This document shows, one piece after another, positions 1-9,200 of a stretch of 64,000 bases of DNA; position 1 is the first letter of the stretch, and each line of letters begins with the position of its first letter. This stretch comes from Kocuria sp. (GTDB lineage: Bacteria > Actinomycetota > Actinomycetes > Actinomycetales > Micrococcaceae). Under the pieces are notes generated by a model. The model did no database searches, was not told the DNA's origin, and saw only the letters and a list, made by a program, of their open reading frames with translations. The stretch lies in NCBI GenBank assembly GCA_030524035.1, contig JAUNHG010000002.1:62001-126000 (forward strand), given 5' to 3'. The translations under genes were made by a program, and so were the position numbers.

Positions 1-1338
1 CACCGCCCCGACAAGCTCTGGGAGGTCCGCCTCCTGCGGCTGTTCGCCGGGCTCGGCACCGTCTCCGACGTCATGCCGGTGCTCTACGAGAACCGGCAGC
101 TGGTGCGCGACTCGCTCTCCATCGCCCGGCTGCTGTACGCGCCTGCGCCGAGGACGGTCCCGACTCCGTGGGGATTCGACCCGGACCCCGAGGCGATCGA
201 CATCGAGCAGGCCACGCTGATGCAGCTGCTGCGCACCGATCCGCACCACCCGGTGTTCGTCCACGCCTTCGAAGGATTCGCGGTCCTGCTGAAGGCCTTC
301 GGCCAGGCGGGCAAGGTCCGCGACGTCGACAGCCTCGACGAGGGGTTCTACGGGTTCTACGTCGCGCCGGCGATGAACTGCCCGCGCCGCACGGGGGACC
401 CCCTCGAGCCGTGCTTCGAGGTCTTCACCGCGCAGGACCAGGAAGCCATGCTCGACGCCGCCCATCGCGTGATCGCCACCAACGAGAAGCGCAAGCAGCT
501 CGTCGAGGTCCACCTGGCCGAGCTCGCCGAGGGCGATCAGCCCCTGGCTCCCTGGGTGTACTTCTCCGACGCCTACCCGGGCATGTACGGCCTGCTGGCC
601 AACCAGATGATGGAGCGCCACGGCCACCCGGTGGTCGTGCTCAACCGGCCGGCCTCCCCGAACGACTACGTCAGCGGCTCCGGGCGAGCCCCGTCGTGGT
701 TCGGCATCATCGACGCGCTGGAGCCGCACGACGGCATGAACGCGATCGGCCACCAGCAGGCCTGCGGCGTCAAGGTCGACCGGGCCGAGCTGCTCGACGG
801 GCTCGTCGACGTGCTGCAGGCCGCGACCCGGATCGCCATGCTGAACGTCGACCAGGACGCACGGCGCGCCGACATCGTGCTCGGCCCCGACCGGGACTGC
901 GACGCCGGGCTCGACGACCTCGAGCCGCTGGTGGCCTTCGTCCGCCGGGTCGAGGCGCTGCGGCCCTTCGGGCACGGCTTCGTCGCGCCCCTGGTGGAGA
1001 TCGCGATCGAGCCCCTGGGGTTGCGCGTGGACCGCATCGGCTCCGACGCCGACTGCCCGCACGAGCGCACCGATGCCAACATGATGACGAACGCCCGCGG
1101 CTACCGCGTGTGCCGCCTGTGCAAGAAGCACCTCCGGCTGGTCACCCGCTCCGGGGTGTCCTGCCTGTGGTGGAACGTCGCCGAGGAGAAGGAGCCGGAG
1201 CTCCTGCGGCTGACGAGGTCCGCCAGCCGGACCCAGGCGGGGACCCTGCGCTTCGTCGCGAAGCTGGGGCTGAACACCTTCCGCGGCGAGACGCGCGTCC
1301 AGGCCTTCATCGAAGAGCAGATCCCCGCGTCTGCCTGA
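1..1338 (+). CDS. RecJ-like DHH/DHHA1 single-strand exonuclease, 5' end outside window
   Basis: The frame is open from base 1, so this is the C-terminal part (about 445 residues) of a longer protein. The first residues read like the end of a RecJ DHH domain (a GLGTVSDVMPVLYENRQLV segment, compare GTVADV..L..ENR). Further on, SDAYPGMYGLLANQMMERHG, GSGRAPSWFGIIDAL and a GHQQACGVKV segment follow the RecJ order (WHPGVIGIVASRL, GSxRS, GGHxxAxG). The family degrades single-stranded DNA 5'-3' with metal-binding DHH residues, which would lie upstream of the window. The C terminus adds a Cys/His cluster (CPHERTD, CRLCKKH) that may bind zinc and is not usual for RecJ. It heads the replication gene string. 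Function is inferred from motif order; the active-site half is not visible. Confidence 0.72.
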   Translation, partial: HRPDKLWEVRLLRLFAGLGTVSDVMPVLYENRQLVRDSLSIARLLYAPAPRTVPTPWGFDPDPEAIDIEQATLMQLLRTDPHHPVFVHAFEGFAVLLKAFGQAGKVRDVDSLDEGFYGFYVAPAMNCPRRTGDPLEPCFEVFTAQDQEAMLDAAHRVIATNEKRKQLVEVHLAELAEGDQPLAPWVYFSDAYPGMYGLLANQMMERHGHPVVVLNRPASPNDYVSGSGRAPSWFGIIDALEPHDGMNAIGHQQACGVKVDRAELLDGLVDVLQAATRIAMLNVDQDARRADIVLGPDRDCDAGLDDLEPLVAFVRRVEALRPFGHGFVAPLVEIAIEPLGLRVDRIGSDADCPHERTDANMMTNARGYRVCRLCKKHLRLVTRSGVSCLWWNVAEEKEPELLRLTRSASRTQAGTLRFVAKLGLNTFRGETRVQAFIEEQIPASA

Positions 1339-1357
1339 CCCACGGAAGGAGGCGGGC

Positions 1358-2179
1358 ATGCCCGCTCCATCGACCAAGTCCCGCCTCCTCGCCGTCGCCT
1401 GGTGCGTCCTCGTGCCTCTCGGCGCGGTCGCGTGCTACCTGGGCCTGGGCCTCGCGGTGGTCTCGGCGGTCGGCGAGCCGATCCTCGGCACCGCCGTGCT
1501 CGGCGGGATCGCGGCGGCCCTCGTCGGCGCGGCCAGGCTCCTCAGGCCCGGCTGGTTCGCCTTCGCCCCGGAGCGCCGGCCGTCGCCCGGGGCCCCGCGC
1601 CTGCGCCGGACGGTACTCGGGTGCCTGGCCCTGGCGTTCCTCGCCGGGCAGTCGCTGGCCCTGTGGCTCTACGCGCTCGGCGGGTCCGAGGCCTTCGACC
1701 AGTCGACCCGGGCAAGGCAGGACGCTGGCGCGCTCGTCGTACTCCTGCTCGCGCTGGTCGTGGCACCGCTGGCCGAGGAGATGCTCTTCCGCGGCCTGGT
1801 CTACCCGCTGCTGCGGCGCAGAACCGGGATCGTCGCCTCCGTGTTCGTCACGACCGCGGTCTTCGGCCTGCTGCACGGCAACGTCGTGCAGTTCGCCGCG
1901 GCACTGCCCCTGGCCGTCCTCCTGGCGCTGATCTACGAGCGCACGAGGGCGCTCTGGCCCTGCGTCGTCATCCACCTGGGCTTCAACGTCGTCGCGATGC
2001 TCGTCCCTCCGGCGCTCCTCGCGCCGCTGGCGAACCCGGTGTCCGCGCTGCTGCTGACCACTGCCTTCCTCGGCTGCGCCTTCGCGCTGTACCGGAAGGT
2101 CGACAGCGAGGCGGAGCCCGCCGAGGTCGGTCGAGGCCTCGGGGGAGGGGCCGAGGAGGACGAGCCTCGGGCCGCGTAG
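1358..2179 (+). CDS. CPBP-family intramembrane metalloprotease
   Basis: This 273-residue hydrophobic protein has several membrane segments and the CPBP (CAAX protease / Abi) signature in order: EEMLFRG (the EExxxR glutamate motif, about residues 139-144), then FGLLHGN, then HLGFN near the C terminus. These supply the Glu and His residues of the intramembrane active site. An AAGGAGG ribosome site sits close upstream of the ATG, and the gene starts 19 bases after the RecJ-like gene, so they are probably co-transcribed. CPBP proteins mature peptides, process prenylated proteins or give self-immunity to bacteriocins. The substrate here is unknown. The C-terminal tail is charged and probably cytoplasmic. 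Confidence 0.85.
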   Translation: MPAPSTKSRLLAVAWCVLVPLGAVACYLGLGLAVVSAVGEPILGTAVLGGIAAALVGAARLLRPGWFAFAPERRPSPGAPRLRRTVLGCLALAFLAGQSLALWLYALGGSEAFDQSTRARQDAGALVVLLLALVVAPLAEEMLFRGLVYPLLRRRTGIVASVFVTTAVFGLLHGNVVQFAAALPLAVLLALIYERTRALWPCVVIHLGFNVVAMLVPPALLAPLANPVSALLLTTAFLGCAFALYRKVDSEAEPAEVGRGLGGGAEEDEPRAA

Positions 2180-2214
2180 CGACCCGGGCTCATCGGGCGA
2201 TGGACGACGGTGGT

Positions 2215-2328
2215 GCCCTCCGGACGACCTCTCGGCCTCTGGGCCGAGGGTCTCTCCGGAGGGCCTGCTCTCGGGTGACCGGGGTGATCCGGTCACCGGG
2301 GGATTGGCTGAAAGATGTTCGTCAGCCA
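2215..2328 (+). terminator. Three consecutive hairpins before the 2356 gene
   Basis: Three inverted repeats follow each other. A long imperfect one at 2215-2264 has outer arms CCCTCCGGA/TCCGGAGGG and inner arms CTCGGCC/GGCCGAG. GGTGACCGG/CCGGTCACC lies at 2274-2297. TGGCTGA/TCAGCCA lies at 2305-2328. No T tract follows any of them. They lie between the protease gene and the ribosome site of the next gene, so they may stop or stabilise upstream transcripts or fold as a leader. Confidence 0.5.
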
Positions 2329-2355
2329 GACCTTCGAGAGAGAGGAGGATCCACC

Positions 2356-2766
2356 ATGACCGTCGTCAGCAGGTGCGTCTACGACGCGCAGGGCCGGCTC
2401 GTCCGCCCGTCCGACAGCGACGTCCGCCGCGCGCGGTTCGCACTCGACTTCGACACCGGTGAGAGGCCGACCTTCGATCGAGGGTCCGTGCACTTCTACA
2501 CCATGACCACCAGCGGCCTGACCGCCGGGCACGCTCGCCAGCGCGCCAAGGAGATGCTCGCGCGCTTCTTCGAGCGCGCCGAGTCCGTCGACGGCTACCG
2601 CAAGATCGAGATGAGCCGCGCGCAAGGCGTCATCCCGTGCAACCGCAACGTCTCGATCACCTACGAGATCCTGTACGCCGTCGAGGACGGGCGCAGGGTC
2701 CGTGGCCACATTCCCGAGTCCCCCTATGCGGGATACCGGCGAGACGCCAGCGCCGTCGCCCACTAG
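2356..2766 (+). CDS. Hypothetical protein, 136 aa
   Basis: Not recognised. The start is chosen at the ATG preceded by GAGAGAGGAGGA, a strong ribosome site. The protein (MTVVSRCVYD...) is soluble, arginine-rich, and has a mixed alpha/beta look with no transmembrane segment. The gene is isolated by the hairpin cluster upstream and a strong terminator downstream, so it may be its own transcript rather than the tail of the RecJ-protease unit. Confidence 0.6.
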   Translation: MTVVSRCVYDAQGRLVRPSDSDVRRARFALDFDTGERPTFDRGSVHFYTMTTSGLTAGHARQRAKEMLARFFERAESVDGYRKIEMSRAQGVIPCNRNVSITYEILYAVEDGRRVRGHIPESPYAGYRRDASAVAH

Positions 2767-2808
2767 GCGGCCTGCGCTCCATCAGCGTCTCGCACCAGCG
2801 CAACGCGC

Positions 2809-2863
2809 AGAGAGGCCGGAGAGCTCCCTTCCCACGGGGATGCTTCTCCGGCCTCTCTGTTTT
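2809..2863 (+). terminator. Rho-independent terminator
   Basis: The arms GAGAGGCCGGAGA and TCTCCGGCCTCTC pair perfectly over 13 bp and are followed by TGTTTT. It closes the unit ending at 2766 and separates it from the origin-like region. Confidence 0.85.
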
Positions 2864-2869
2864 CACGTT

Positions 2870-3160
2870 CCTGTGACAACAACGCCTGGTGATGGTCGTC
2901 GCCTACCACCTGTCCCCCCACGATACCAGTGGTCAGTCGTCATGCGCAATGAGCCGCGACTGCCTATCGCCATCCATTCGGGCTCCAGTCGGACAGGGCG
3001 CGTCCGTCCATCCGCGGTCGCACCCGGAAGGCCCGTCAGGGCCTCTGCGTGAAACTGGGGCGACGCGCGAGCTGCATGGGCCCATGCAGATCCGGCGAGC
3101 ACTCCAAGGCCTCCGCGAGGCGCTCAGCGCCGCGGACGGCGACCAGAGAGCGAAGGCGCT
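2870..3160. other. Gene-free stretch with an 18-bp palindrome
   Basis: No convincing gene is seen on either strand. The stretch contains a perfect palindrome, CTGCATGGG|CCCATGCAG, at 3072-3089, which could bind a dimeric protein. It leads directly into the TACCAC repeat cluster. Confidence 0.4.
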
Positions 3161-3164
3161 GCCC

Positions 3165-3630
3165 GCGATGTACCACGTGCGGTGGTACGCCACGGATTCC
3201 CTGTCCTGACCTGGGAAAACGGCTGTGCCGAGAACCGACCGAGCGCAGCGCGTACCACATGGATCAGGCCGTCGTGGTACGCCGTTCTGCCTGGTCAGCC
3301 CACGTTTTCAGGACGATGTACCACGTGTACCACGTCGATCCGAGACTTTCTATATGCATGTGCGCATGCGCGTGATACCAGAAGCGCGATGGTCGCTGCT
3401 AGGGGGCTCGCCGGAGAATGCTGCCCGGCCCACCACTCTCTCGTCTCTCCCGCGTATATCTAGTCTCTATTTAGTGGTACAAGTGGTACAGGGGGTATAT
3501 ATAGCCCGCCTGACCAGGGCAAATGCCTGTACCACGTCCAAATCTCCACGTGGTACACCCCGTCGTAGAACCCCTCGAAATACCAGCCTGACCAGGGGGG
3601 ATGTGTGTACCACGTCAAGTGGTACACCTC
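3165..3630. repeat. TACCAC/GTGGTA iteron cluster, putative replication origin
   Basis: TACCAC occurs at 3171, 3253, 3319, 3328, 3530 and 3608, and its complement GTGGTA at 3182, 3274, 3474, 3483, 3550 and 3619. That is twelve copies in about 455 bp, most embedded in TGTACCACGT. Some are direct pairs nine bases apart (3319/3328, 3474/3483) and others inverted pairs (3171/3182, 3608/3619). A second motif, GCCTGACCAGG, appears near 3509 and 3587 and inverted near 3289. AT-rich pieces (TATATCTAG near 3456, GTATATATAG near 3495) sit among the boxes and could serve for strand opening. The cluster lies upstream of the SF3 helicase and PolB genes. Calling it an origin is inference from layout. Confidence 0.6.
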
Positions 3631-3639
3631 TGGATACCC

Positions 3640-3830
3640 CCGGAGGGATGATCGGTTCCCTGCTGCGACTGGACTCCCGCTCTGGAGCCCCCCGGCCGGC
3701 CGGTCGGAAGAACTCCCCGGACCCCGACCAAGGGGTTGGGCGGCTCACGCCGCCCGCGGGGGAGTGATCGAGCACGAGAAGCCAGCGGCTCCGTGGGGCA
3801 TGCGCCCCCGGAGCCGCTGTTTCTCATTCC
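3640..3830 (+). other. Possible small transcript ending in a terminator, no ORF
   Basis: No protein gene is supported, but the stretch ends in a good terminator hairpin (3783-3819) and contains an additional GC-rich fold (GGGCGGC/GCCGCCC, about 3737-3753). A terminator here with no coding sequence since 2766 hints at a short RNA made from the iteron region, for instance a replication-control RNA. This is inference only. Confidence 0.3.
3783..3819 (+). terminator. Rho-independent terminator
   Basis: The arms CAGCGGCTCC and GGAGCCGCTG pair, extended inward by GGGG/CCCC, with a TTTCTC tail. Confidence 0.75.
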
Positions 3831-3910
3831 AGACCCAACGCTCTCGACGTGAGCGTCGCTGGAGACCTCCTGGTCTCGCGCGCGACCCCTCCGAGCCCTG
3901 GTTGAGCACC

Positions 3911-3990
3911 AGTCGGGACCCCAGTCGGACCATCAGTCGACATGGAGTCGACTCGTTGCGAAAGACCACTCGGATGACATAGAGTCGAGT
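3911..3990 (+). promoter_or_regulatory. Promoter with GAGTCG operator cluster for the helicase/polymerase unit
   Basis: AGTCG/GAGTCG half-sites occur at about 3911, 3923, 3935, 3945 and 3982, including the perfect palindrome GAGTCGACTC at 3945-3954. A promoter TTGCGA (3956-3961), 18-base spacer, TAGAGT (3980-3985) lies inside the cluster, with the -10 overlapping the last half-site. The same GAGTCGA-N4-TTGCG layout is seen at the - strand promoter near 23,450. This suggests control by a shared dimeric repressor. Confidence 0.55.
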
Positions 3991-4074
3991 TCACGTTCCT
4001 ATTCGATTACGAGACCAATCGGCTTCCCACTCAACTGCCGGCAGGTGCTCGAAGCGATCGAGAAAGACAGCGAC

Positions 4075-5916
4075 ATGACGACTCCTGACGACCCCACGCC
4101 CGTCTTCGACGACGACCTCAGCGTCCCGTCGACCAACCCCGTGGCCGACGCCTTCACCCGCGTCATGGACCACTTCTCCGACGGCGGAGACATCGCCCCG
4201 CAGAACGAGATCGTCACGCTCGCGACCGCGGTGTACCTGGACCTGATCGACCCGGACGACCCGCCGACGCCGCGCCTGCTCGAGAAGCAGCTGCTCGCGA
4301 TCGTCAACGGCGTCTGCAAGGCCGAGAACATGAAGACGAAGGTCGCCACCGAGAAGCTGCAGCTCTCCCGGACGCTGACGTACTGGCAGATCGCCCAGAT
4401 CTTGCTGCGCCTGCACCACGTCATCCGCATCGCGCCCAACGCCAAGGACACCGACCGCGAGTACGACCTGATGGCGATGTACCAGGCCACCGGGCCCGGC
4501 CGCGGCACCTACACCACCAGCGAGGACGACATCCGGACCACGGCCCGCCGGTACAACACGCAGCTGACCCTCAAGGAGTTCGCCGAGGTCCTCGCCGTGC
4601 TCCGCGAGGACAGCCCGCGCCGGCACCAGTGCAGCCACAGAGACCTCATCGCCGTGAACAACGGCGTGTTCCACTACGGCCGCCAGGCCAGGGACGTCCA
4701 CGAGGGCGGCAAGGACTTCCAGCTGGAGCCCAAGTCGCTGGTGCCGTTCGACCCGGCGCTGGTCTTCCTGGCCAAGTGCCACATCGACTACGTCGAGGAC
4801 CCCGACAACCCCGTCATCGTCCACCCCACCGACGGCACCGTCTGGGACATCGAGTCTTGGGTCCGCGAGCTCTCCGACGACGAGGGGATCCCCGAACTGC
4901 TCTGGGAGATCATCGGCGCGATCATCCGGCCGCACGTGAGCTGGGGCAAGACCGCCTGGTTCTACAGCGAGCAGGGCAACAACGGCAAGGGCACGCTGTG
5001 CTCGCTCATGCGCAACCTGTGCGGGCCCCGCTCGCACACGTCGATCCCGCTGAGCGACTTCGGCAAGGACTTCGCGCTCGAGCCGCTGGTACGCGCGAAC
5101 GCGATCATCGTCGACGAGAACGACGTGGGCACCTTCATCGACAAGGCGGCCAACCTGAAGGCGATCGTCACCAACGACGTCATCCAGATCAACCGCAAAT
5201 ACCGGATGCCGATCGCCTACCAGTTCTTCGGCTTCATGGTCCAGTGCCTCAACGAGTTCCCGCGCGTGAAGGACAAGTCCGAGAGCTTCTACCGCAGGCA
5301 GCTGTTCGTGCCCTTCTCCAAGAGCTTCACCGGCATGGAGCGCAAGTACATCAAGGACGACTACCTCCAGCGCCGCGAGGTCCTGGAGTACGCCCTCTGG
5401 TACGTGCTCAACTGCGCCGGCGCGGCCGACCCGGGCAACTACTACCAGCTCTCCGAGCCGGTGGCGACCAAGGAGGTCCTGGCCGAGTACAAGGAGGCCA
5501 ACGATCCCGTGCGCGCCTTCTGGGAGGAGTTCCGCCTGCGGCTGGTGTGGGACCTCGTGCCCTTCACCTTCGCCTACGACCTCTACAAGGCCTGGTTCGC
5601 CGACGTCTCGCCCTCGGGCTCGCCGGTGTCGAACAAGCAGTTCATCACCGACCTCGTGGCGATCGTGCGGGCGGACCCGCTGTGGCACTGCCCGGACAAG
5701 AACAAGAAGGTCCGCCCCGGCCAGATGATGTCGAACCCGGAGACGACGATCGCCGAGTACGAGCTGAAGAAGTGGATGAACCCCCACTACAGCGGCTCGG
5801 ACGCGAAGAAGAAGTCGCAGCCCGTGCTGCAGGCCAACTACAGAGGCCTGCTGAGACACCTCGGCCCCGGCGTCCCGGCCGACGCCGACGACACGACCAC
5901 CGAAGAAGAGGACTGA
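4075..5916 (+). CDS. SF3 (D5/P4-type) replicative helicase
   Basis: This 613-residue protein has a phage/plasmid primase-helicase C-terminal core. Walker A is in SEQGNNGKGT (about residue 300), Walker B in AIIVDEND (about 345), and a later segment with NEFP...DKSESFYRRQLFVPF carries the SF3 sensor Asn and arginine pair. A D5_N-like region precedes the ATPase. I see no archaeo-eukaryotic primase or Toprim motif in the N-terminal 250 residues, so priming may be done elsewhere. The ATG at 4075 (MTTPDDP) is preferred over a GTG at 4045, because the acidic N terminus begins there and the promoter -10 is at 3980. It would unwind the origin and work with the DNA polymerase two genes on. Confidence 0.85.
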   Translation: MTTPDDPTPVFDDDLSVPSTNPVADAFTRVMDHFSDGGDIAPQNEIVTLATAVYLDLIDPDDPPTPRLLEKQLLAIVNGVCKAENMKTKVATEKLQLSRTLTYWQIAQILLRLHHVIRIAPNAKDTDREYDLMAMYQATGPGRGTYTTSEDDIRTTARRYNTQLTLKEFAEVLAVLREDSPRRHQCSHRDLIAVNNGVFHYGRQARDVHEGGKDFQLEPKSLVPFDPALVFLAKCHIDYVEDPDNPVIVHPTDGTVWDIESWVRELSDDEGIPELLWEIIGAIIRPHVSWGKTAWFYSEQGNNGKGTLCSLMRNLCGPRSHTSIPLSDFGKDFALEPLVRANAIIVDENDVGTFIDKAANLKAIVTNDVIQINRKYRMPIAYQFFGFMVQCLNEFPRVKDKSESFYRRQLFVPFSKSFTGMERKYIKDDYLQRREVLEYALWYVLNCAGAADPGNYYQLSEPVATKEVLAEYKEANDPVRAFWEEFRLRLVWDLVPFTFAYDLYKAWFADVSPSGSPVSNKQFITDLVAIVRADPLWHCPDKNKKVRPGQMMSNPETTIAEYELKKWMNPHYSGSDAKKKSQPVLQANYRGLLRHLGPGVPADADDTTTEEED

Positions 5917-5923
5917 TCCGACC

Positions 5924-6157
5924 ATACCCAAGATCGCCAAGGCCATCGCCGAGCTCGCCCGAGCCGTCGTGGACCTCGCCCAGCAGCAGAGCAGGACCTG
6001 CACGGCCCTGACCGACGTGGCGCGCGAGCAGCGGATCACCAACCTCATCGTCCGTTCGCAGATCAGCGCGGACCCCGAGGAGAAGCGGCGGCTCGTGGCC
6101 GAGGCCGAGCGCCGCATGGACGCACCGCGCCGCCGCTCTCCTCACGACCTCCCATAG
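5924..6157 (+). CDS. Small charged helical protein, start uncertain
   Basis: An open frame between helicase and polymerase encodes a charged, helix-prone peptide ending ...AERRMDAPRRRSPHDLP. No ATG, GTG or TTG lies near a ribosome site. The protein-like sequence (IPKIAKAIAELARAVVDLA) starts at an ATA codon, 5924, just after an AGAGGA stretch at the end of the helicase gene. The first conventional start is a GTG at 5969 (62 residues), which cuts off the amphipathic helix. Either an ATA start is used or translation is coupled to the helicase stop. Function unknown. Confidence 0.4.
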   Translation: MPKIAKAIAELARAVVDLAQQQSRTCTALTDVAREQRITNLIVRSQISADPEEKRRLVAEAERRMDAPRRRSPHDLP

Positions 6158-6226
6158 GCCCTGCGCCTCTCGACGACAACTGCATACCGGCCGTGACGGC
6201 CGGCGACGACCGAAAGGCTAAGCACC

Positions 6227-9200
6227 ATGACCACGCAGCGCACCCCCGTCACGGCCGACACGGCGCTCTTCACGTTCTACGACATCGAATCGCTCTCGAA
6301 CGTCTTCACGCTGTGCGCCTACACCCCGCGGCCCGGGCAAGCCGTCGACGCCCTGGAGATCTTCTTCCTCGCCGACGACCCCTCGCTGGCCGCCGCGGTC
6401 GATCCCCAGGCCCTCTACCGGGCGGTGGTCGAGTCCAACCCCGGCCTGCCCGCCGTCAGCGTCCAGCTGTGGAACCTCGGCGGCGAGAAGGGCAGCCTGC
6501 GCCTCGCCGAGCTCATGGGGCTCTCCAACGCCGACCAGGTGTGCGACGGTCGCGGCGGGGACTACCCGGCGGCCCTGCGCCCGGTCTGCGACACCGACGA
6601 CGGGTACGACCCGGCGCAGCACCCGTTCCTGGCCGGCTACAACTCGATGAACTACGACACCGTGATGCTCGCGCTCTTCCTCAACGAGGCGTTCCCGAAC
6701 CCGGGCGGCGGCCAGATGTTCCAGCCGACCACGGCGCGCACGCTGCGCGACCACAACGACAGGCTCTTCTCCGGGGAGCACATCGAGTACATGCCCGGAT
6801 ACCTGGGATGGGACGGCCCCGCCGCCAAGATCCGCAGAGCGATGCTCCACTCGGGCCGCCACCTCGACGTGGCGCGGCTGAACGAGCTGCAGTCCAAGGT
6901 CAGCCTCAAGCGCCTGCTCGGGATGCTCGGCCGCCAGATCAAGGAGTCCGAGAAGCTCAGCCACGACACCACGATCACAGCGGTCGAGGACCTCTACGAG
7001 CTGCTGGCCTACAACGTCTCGGACTGCCTGGGCCTGGCGCAGCTGTTCCGGCACCCGGCGTACGCGAACAACTTCGACCTCAAGGCCGGTCTGCTCGCGC
7101 AGTACGCCGAGACGGTGTTCACCAAGCACGGCTCCGTCCGCAAGGACCGGCTGGCCGTCGACTCGTCGTCGGCGAAGTTCGTGGGCCGGATCCTCGCGCC
7201 CTACGCCTCGCTGGACGACATCGAGGCGGTCTCGTACGTGTACCCCGACCCCGAGGTCGCCAAGGAGCGCGGGATCGAGCCGGTCAACGTGCTCGACGAG
7301 TGCGTGCGCTTCTTCGAGGAGAATGTCGCGCCCGACCCCGCCGCGCACCCCGAGGCGACGCCGGCCCAGCGGGAGGCCCACCGGCAGTTCATGCAGGTCG
7401 TCACGTACTACCGCTCGATCGAGGGGCAGAACTTCAACGACTCCGACGAGTACCGGGACAAGTTCGACCTCCCGGCGAAGTCGCTGCGCGACGTGCCCAA
7501 GACCCCCAACAACGTGCCATACTTCCGGTCCGACGCCTCGCCGTCGTCCTGCTTCGCCACGTTCTCCACCGGAGGCATCCACGGCGCGGAGGCCGACCTC
7601 GCGGTCTTCACCGCCGAGCGGATCGCGCACCTCGAGCAGGACATGATGCTCACGCGCGCGAAGCTCGTCTTCCCCGAGGCCGCCGACTTCGTCGCCGAGG
7701 CCAAGCGCCAGCACGCGGAGCTCGTGCTTCCCGACGGCACCTGCGTCGACAAGCGCCTGGTGCTGCTGGGCTCGGACCCCTCGAAGGTGAAGTACAGGAA
7801 GCCGAAGAAGGACGACCCGGACCAAGCCGAGCAGCTCGCCCGCGCCCAGGCCCAGGTGCCCGACCCGGCGGACCTGCTGGCGACCCAGCGCCCGGAGAGC
7901 GAGAAGCTCGACGTGCGCCTGCCCGACGGCGGCGTCCTGGTCGGCAAGGTCGTGCTGGCCAACAGCACGGCCACCAGCGCCGCCTACCGCGAAGAGCCCG
8001 CGAAGAAGGCACCCTCGCTGTTCACCGCGAAGGAGGACGGGTCCGACAAGCTGCACCCGAAGTTCGCCCGCACCTCGGCCGGGCTGGTGATCCACGAGGA
8101 CTTCACCAGCTACTACCCGAACCTCCTGCGCAACATGCGGGCGTTCTACAACCCCGAGCTGGGGGAGGACCGCTACGCGAAGATCTTCTTCGACAAGGAG
8201 CGCTACAGCCGCGAGATGAAGCGGCCCGGCATCTCGCCCGAGGAGAGGACCCGGCTGAACACGCTGAGGAACGGCACGAAGCTGATCCTCAACTCGGCCT
8301 CAGGCGCGGGCGACGCCGGGCACAAGACCCCGATCCGGATGAACAACCGCATCATCTCGATGCGCATCCTCGGCCAGCTGTTCAGCTGGCGGATCGGGCA
8401 GGCGCAGACGCTGGCCGGCGCGCGGATCATCTCGACGAACACCGACGGCCTCTACTCGGTCGTCGGCGGGGAGAACGGCTTCGACGAGGCGACCAACAAC
8501 CGCGTCCTCCATGAGCAGCAGGCCGCCATCGGCGTCGACATCGAGCCCGAGCTGATGTTCCTCATCAGCAAGGACTCGAACAACCGCCTGGAGATCGAAG
8601 CGCCTGAGCCGGGGCGGTCCGTCGCCGACAGCCCGATCATCGCCGCCGGCGGCGGCACGCTGGCCTGCCACGCGGGCCCGACCCCGACGAAGTCGCTGGC
8701 CCACCCGGCCGTGATCGACTTCGCGCTGGCCCGCTACATGCAGATCGTGGCGAGCAGGGGGGAGGCCGCGCTCTCGGAGCCCTTCGACCCCCGGCTGGGC
8801 CGGAAGGTGATCGAGGAGGCGGTGCTGGAGGACGACCCAATCCGGTCGCTGATGCTGTTCCAGAACGTCATCGCGGCCTCCCGCGGGTCGATCACCTATC
8901 CCTTCTCGGCCGCGCCGATCAACGCCGCCACCGGCGTGGAGTACAGCGACCAGGGTCACGTGTCCAACGTGCGCGACCCCCAGGTGCTCCAGATGGTCAA
9001 CCGCGTCTTCATCGTCCGCGACGGCACCGAGAACGCTCGGAGCCTGCTCAACGCTGGCGCGTGGAAGGTGACCGCGGCCAGCCAGGCCAAGCGCCGCGAG
9101 GACGGGGTCGGCCGGGCCAAGCGCGATCCCGTCGCGCTGGAGGTCCTGCGCCACCACGGCTGGGCGAAGTCCCGCGCCGAGGCCAGCGCCTCCGACGGGC

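Noticed and set aside
168-1931. Long arginine-rich frames overlapping the RecJ-like and protease genes
   Set aside because: Composition is the frame-shifted shadow typical of very GC-rich DNA (runs of R, P, A), while the other frame shows clear family motifs.
3165-3630. CRISPR array
   Set aside because: Boxes are six to ten bases, in both orientations and irregularly spaced; no repeat-spacer periodicity and no cas genes.
3991-6117. 708-codon open frame on the - strand opposite the SF3 helicase
   Set aside because: Valine/leucine/arginine-rich antisense shadow; the + strand has Walker and SF3 motifs.
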